Assembly: GCA_015039365.1 (NCBI GenBank)
Contig: WION01000018.1
Coordinates: 310,001-374,000 of the forward strand
DNA from: Amanita rubescens
Taxonomy: Eukaryota; Basidiomycota; Agaricomycetes; Agaricales; Amanitaceae
DNA: 64,000 bases
Direction of reading: 5' to 3'
Positions 61,155 through 64,000 of the stretch are shown here, piece by piece. A program made the translations under genes and the position numbers. Position 1 is the stretch's first letter, and every line of letters begins with the position of its first letter. The notes under the pieces were generated by a model. That model was not told the DNA's origin. It saw only the letters and a program-made list of their open reading frames with translations, and did no database searches.

Positions 61155-64000
61155 TCAACGGCGTATGAAAAACATCTGGTTGGCCTGGCCTGCGTTGGGA
61201 GCTTGCCTTGCTGGTGCCATGCCGGGTTGGTGGGGTGGTGGCGCCGGCACGCGACCGGGAAATTGAAAAACGGGAGCCTGAGGGGGTGCTGCATGCCCCG
61301 GTGCCTGGTTAGGTGGACGTACAATGGCTCCGGGGAGAAACAGAGGATTCTGAGGTACGGCTGGCGCAAGGGGGCGACGAAGATTCGCTCCCAAGTTGGG
61401 AACCATATTCGCCAAATGTCCAATCCCACCAGCACCTTGTGCTACACGTCTCGCAAACCACGCCGCGTTAACACCAGCACCAACAGCAACTTCACCTCCA
61501 GGTCCAATAAGAACTTCCCCCGGACGAGGCGGAGCACCGAAAAACCCGTCACCCGCCCTTTGCTGACCAGGCCCTCCTCCTTGTATTGCAGCTCCTCCCA
61601 CGTTCGCACCCTCATTCGGATCCAAATACAGCCCCCACATCCCATGTGCGCTTCTCAAATGCCTATACGTCTGATTCCCATTGGCAAACGACTGCTCGCA
61701 TAACCAACAAATGTGTGCACCGCACCGACACTTGACGTGATTGCATCCATCCGTCTTCTGAATCCACACCTGACATACAGGGCACTTCTTTGCGCCGTGG
61801 GATGACGCCCACTGGTTGTTGAGCGCGTCGTGCTCTGAAGGATCCTGAGCACGACGTTCAGCGCATGTCATACCAGAATGCTCCGGTTTGTGGCAGGCCG
61901 TACATAGACTGAGTAAGCACGAGGGGCAAGTAGAGACGGTCGCGTCCTTTGTCACGCGATAGAGCTGCGAGCAGGTTTGTGTGGGACAATACTTATATTG
62001 TTCGGCGTGCTGCCCGACGTATGCGTTCAGGGCCTTGTCGACGAGGCAGTCGAATTCGAGAGGGGATAGTAATGATTGAATAATAGGGATCGGTATTGGC
62101 GCTTGGCATCGATCTTCGTTCCCAATACAAAGTAGCGGAAATTTGTTGCGCTCCGGGGCAGTGACGAGGAACTGGTGCAAACATCCCGTACAGTATACAT
62201 GTCCGCACACCAGTTTTTGTACTTGCGTATCATCGTCTGAGAAGTCGTCTAGGCATATAGGACATGACTCGGCTTCAATGTCGTCATCGGGGCGTAGAGA
62301 TCGTTGATATTTCTCGATCTGGGTTCTTTGTTTGGCGAGAAGTGCACGAACCTCGGAAGAGCAGGATTCGTGGTGTTTGAGTAAGTAACGCGATGAGGAT
62401 GTGTCAAGCAATACTTGTCCGGCCACCCCGAACTTCTCCTTCAGCATTGCCAAAGCACCGCTCGCTTGCAAAGACCTTATTAAGCGACGGTCGCTTGTGA
62501 TGACACGTTGAACGAATGTTGTTCTTTCGATATCTATCTTGATTTGCTGGACCGCTCGGTCTAACTGTCCTTGATCGTCGGCAAATAGTTTAAGCGTTCG
62601 TGTTGACCAAGATAGCTCGATAAGGGACAAGCCCAGATGGAGCTGAATCTGATTAAGTATGGGCGCCGCAGAGCATGCCCAATGCCAATACGAATCACTC
62701 GGGTTCTTTTTCAAGTCCAGGCTGTCTACCCGAACATTGATGGCATTTTCGTCACCTAGCGGGATACAACCATAGTTTGAATGCATAGACGACATAGACC
62801 TTTCGCTACGGTGTTGCTCAGGAATAGAATTCCAATAATGCGTACAACATGGTTCTAGAGGAATATACACCGCATGACGAATAGGTTTCTTGAAAGGCAA
62901 GTAGCAACGAATAATAGGTTGCTCAGGCTTTAACCTCTTTCCTGAAAGAAGCTCTGAAGCTTGCCTGACGGAGTGCCATGAATCGAAGGTAACACTAAGA
63001 ACGCAAAAGCCCTTCCCAGCACAAGAAGCAGTGCGATCGAAGGTCTGAGCCATGTCGCCCAGCCGTAATCGCTGTTTCACGGACGCGATCAAGTCCTGTC
63101 TGCGATCGTCGGGCTGGAAGAGGATAGCCTGTGCCCTAGAAATAGAATAAAACTGGAAAATATGTCTCTCCATTCCGTCGGCCAGCTTCGTTGTCTTGAC
63201 TACGGTGTTAGCCGTACCAGGCGCTGACGGTACGACATGAGCTCGAAGGGGATGACCTCCAAGCCCCTCCCTATTGAGTTGCTCAACGAAGGCGTGCGCC
63301 ATGGCAGGATCTTGATAAGAGAGTACGGCGATCATCGATGTCGATTCTGGGGATTCCCAGCTCAATGTAAGAATATTGGACATGACCGATTGGATTGCAG
63401 ATAGCGAATTGTAACCAGCAACGTTGAATTCGATTACTTTGTCTCTGAATCGAGCGCCGTCAAGCTTCGTAGCCAAGTTCTTTGCGGCTTCCTTCTCAGC
63501 AAGGATCGAAACCCTGAGCGTTTTATCACCATATTGTTGAGTACCGAGTATACGATATGATCGAGAGCGAACGCCTTGTGTCGAAAGTAATGTGCGGAGC
63601 TCCACGTGCGTGACGTCGAGAGGGAGATTCTTCATCTCAATGGAGCAAGTATCAAACCCGCATTTGAGTGACCGAACGTCGAGACCAGCTCCGAGACCAA
63701 CGAATGACGAGCCTAGTCCTACTCGCTGGATCATCACAGCCGAGTCTTCTTCCGCAATCTTGAGCCATTCTGGGTCAAGCTCGAGCAAATCAGCTGGCGC
63801 TCCGGAGGTTTCGGTTTTTGAGTTTGCGCGTTTGAGTTCCGGGCGGGTCTGTCCTGATGCGCTATGCTGTAAAAACCTAGTCAGCTCGCCTAGGACAGCT
63901 CTGATAATACAATCCACTAACAAGAGTTTGAGACTTTGCCTGATCCCCCGGCGCAGGGCGATCCCCTTCCACTTGCAGTTGCGGGGCTTGAGGTGTCGGG
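61155..64000 (-). CDS. RBR (RING-IBR-RING) E3 ubiquitin ligase, 5' end outside window
   Basis: Read right to left; one long exon open from the window edge to 61155, over 920 residues. The C-terminal half is a full RBR: RING1 CPICLDDFSDDDTQ ... CGHVYCTGCLHQF (about 62265-62180), IBR YKYCPTQTCSQLYRV ... CPSCLLSLCTACHKPEHSGM, and RING2 CPVCQVWIQKTDGCNHVKCR ... CGAHICWLC, where the Cys of DGCNH is the expected thioester site. RBR ligases pass ubiquitin through this Cys. The N-terminal half has RRM-like segments (CSIEMKNLPLDVTHVELRTL and LRVSILAEKEAAKNLATKLD), and the stretch before RING1 (LKEKFGVAGQVLLD) resembles the C-terminal module of plant DEAH11/12 proteins. A Gly/Pro-rich tail follows RING2. 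Near 63900-64000 a short intron cannot be excluded. Confidence 0.88.
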   Translation of the reverse strand, partial: RHLKPRNCKWKGIALRRGIRQSLKLLLVDCIIRAVLGELTRFLQHSASGQTRPELKRANSKTETSGAPADLLELDPEWLKIAEEDSAVMIQRVGLGSSFVGLGAGLDVRSLKCGFDTCSIEMKNLPLDVTHVELRTLLSTQGVRSRSYRILGTQQYGDKTLRVSILAEKEAAKNLATKLDGARFRDKVIEFNVAGYNSLSAIQSVMSNILTLSWESPESTSMIAVLSYQDPAMAHAFVEQLNREGLGGHPLRAHVVPSAPGTANTVVKTTKLADGMERHIFQFYSISRAQAILFQPDDRRQDLIASVKQRLRLGDMAQTFDRTASCAGKGFCVLSVTFDSWHSVRQASELLSGKRLKPEQPIIRCYLPFKKPIRHAVYIPLEPCCTHYWNSIPEQHRSERSMSSMHSNYGCIPLGDENAINVRVDSLDLKKNPSDSYWHWACSAAPILNQIQLHLGLSLIELSWSTRTLKLFADDQGQLDRAVQQIKIDIERTTFVQRVITSDRRLIRSLQASGALAMLKEKFGVAGQVLLDTSSSRYLLKHHESCSSEVRALLAKQRTQIEKYQRSLRPDDDIEAESCPICLDDFSDDDTQVQKLVCGHVYCTGCLHQFLVTAPERNKFPLLCIGNEDRCQAPIPIPIIQSLLSPLEFDCLVDKALNAYVGQHAEQYKYCPTQTCSQLYRVTKDATVSTCPSCLLSLCTACHKPEHSGMTCAERRAQDPSEHDALNNQWASSHGAKKCPVCQVWIQKTDGCNHVKCRCGAHICWLCEQSFANGNQTYRHLRSAHGMWGLYLDPNEGANVGGAAIQGGGPGQQRAGDGFFGAPPRPGEVLIGPGGEVAVGAGVNAAWFARRVAQGAGGIGHLANMVPNLGANLRRPLAPAVPQNPLFLPGAIVRPPNQAPGHAAPPQAPVFQFPGRVPAPPPHQPGMAPARQAPNAGQANQMFFIRR

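Overview
The window reads as nuclear DNA of a mushroom-forming basidiomycete (Agaricomycetes). Genes are dense and carry many short introns (about 45-65 bp, GT..AG, often with a CTAAC/CTGAC branch site). The gene families fit that group: a tandem family of seven-helix membrane proteins, an F-box/leucine-rich protein, a BTB protein, small secreted proteins, and an NB-ARC/TPR NLR-like gene. All calls come from reading the sequence; splice sites were chosen by reading frame, consensus and family fit, so exon ends may be off by a base or two.

Layout. 0.3-1.0 kb: small unrecognised four-exon gene. 1.6-11.3 kb (minus): neurofibromin/IRA RasGAP with catalytic arginine finger and Sec14-PH module. 12.7-15.5 kb: three-RRM Nam8/Csx1-type RNA-binding protein. 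16.0-18.1 kb: tRNA-Val, RRP7 and a secreted Kre9/Knh1-like protein. 19.0-23.1 kb: a decayed segment present twice in direct orientation, one copy before an F-box gene and one before a trypsin-fold gene (23.6-25.2 kb) whose H/D/S triad is kept and whose fold carries a helical insertion. 25.6-30.1 kb: WBP2-like GRAM protein, intron-bearing tRNA-Arg, proteasome alpha subunit PRE9 with micro-exons, mitochondrial DUF1992 (DNAJC28-like) protein, and a small unrecognised gene. 31.2-37.5 kb: small secreted protein, membrane-anchored ubiquitin protease, and CDC7 kinase divergent from it. 37.5-46.4 kb: a tandem array of a seven-helix membrane protein with one intact copy, two pseudogenes and orphan flanks. 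46.5-49.9 kb: LIM-binding-domain (LDB1/SEUSS-type) regulator divergent from a second secreted protein. 50.4-55.5 kb: two uncertain short genes, a BTB protein and PUT2. 55.6-57.3 kb: a DNA-transposon-like element with terminal inverted repeats, probably holding a solo LTR. 57.7-60.7 kb: the NB-ARC/TPR gene. 61.2 kb to the edge (minus): RBR E3 ligase, incomplete at its 5' end.

The conserved genes are housekeeping or signalling functions (Ras control, proteasome, ubiquitin, replication licensing, proline catabolism, ribosome assembly). The accessory parts are 18-23 kb, 37.5-46.4 kb and 55.6-61 kb. The last is the most unusual: next to a transposon-like element lies an NLR-like gene almost without CpG, whose TPR array consists of near-identical 126-bp units with a cluster of indels in its middle.
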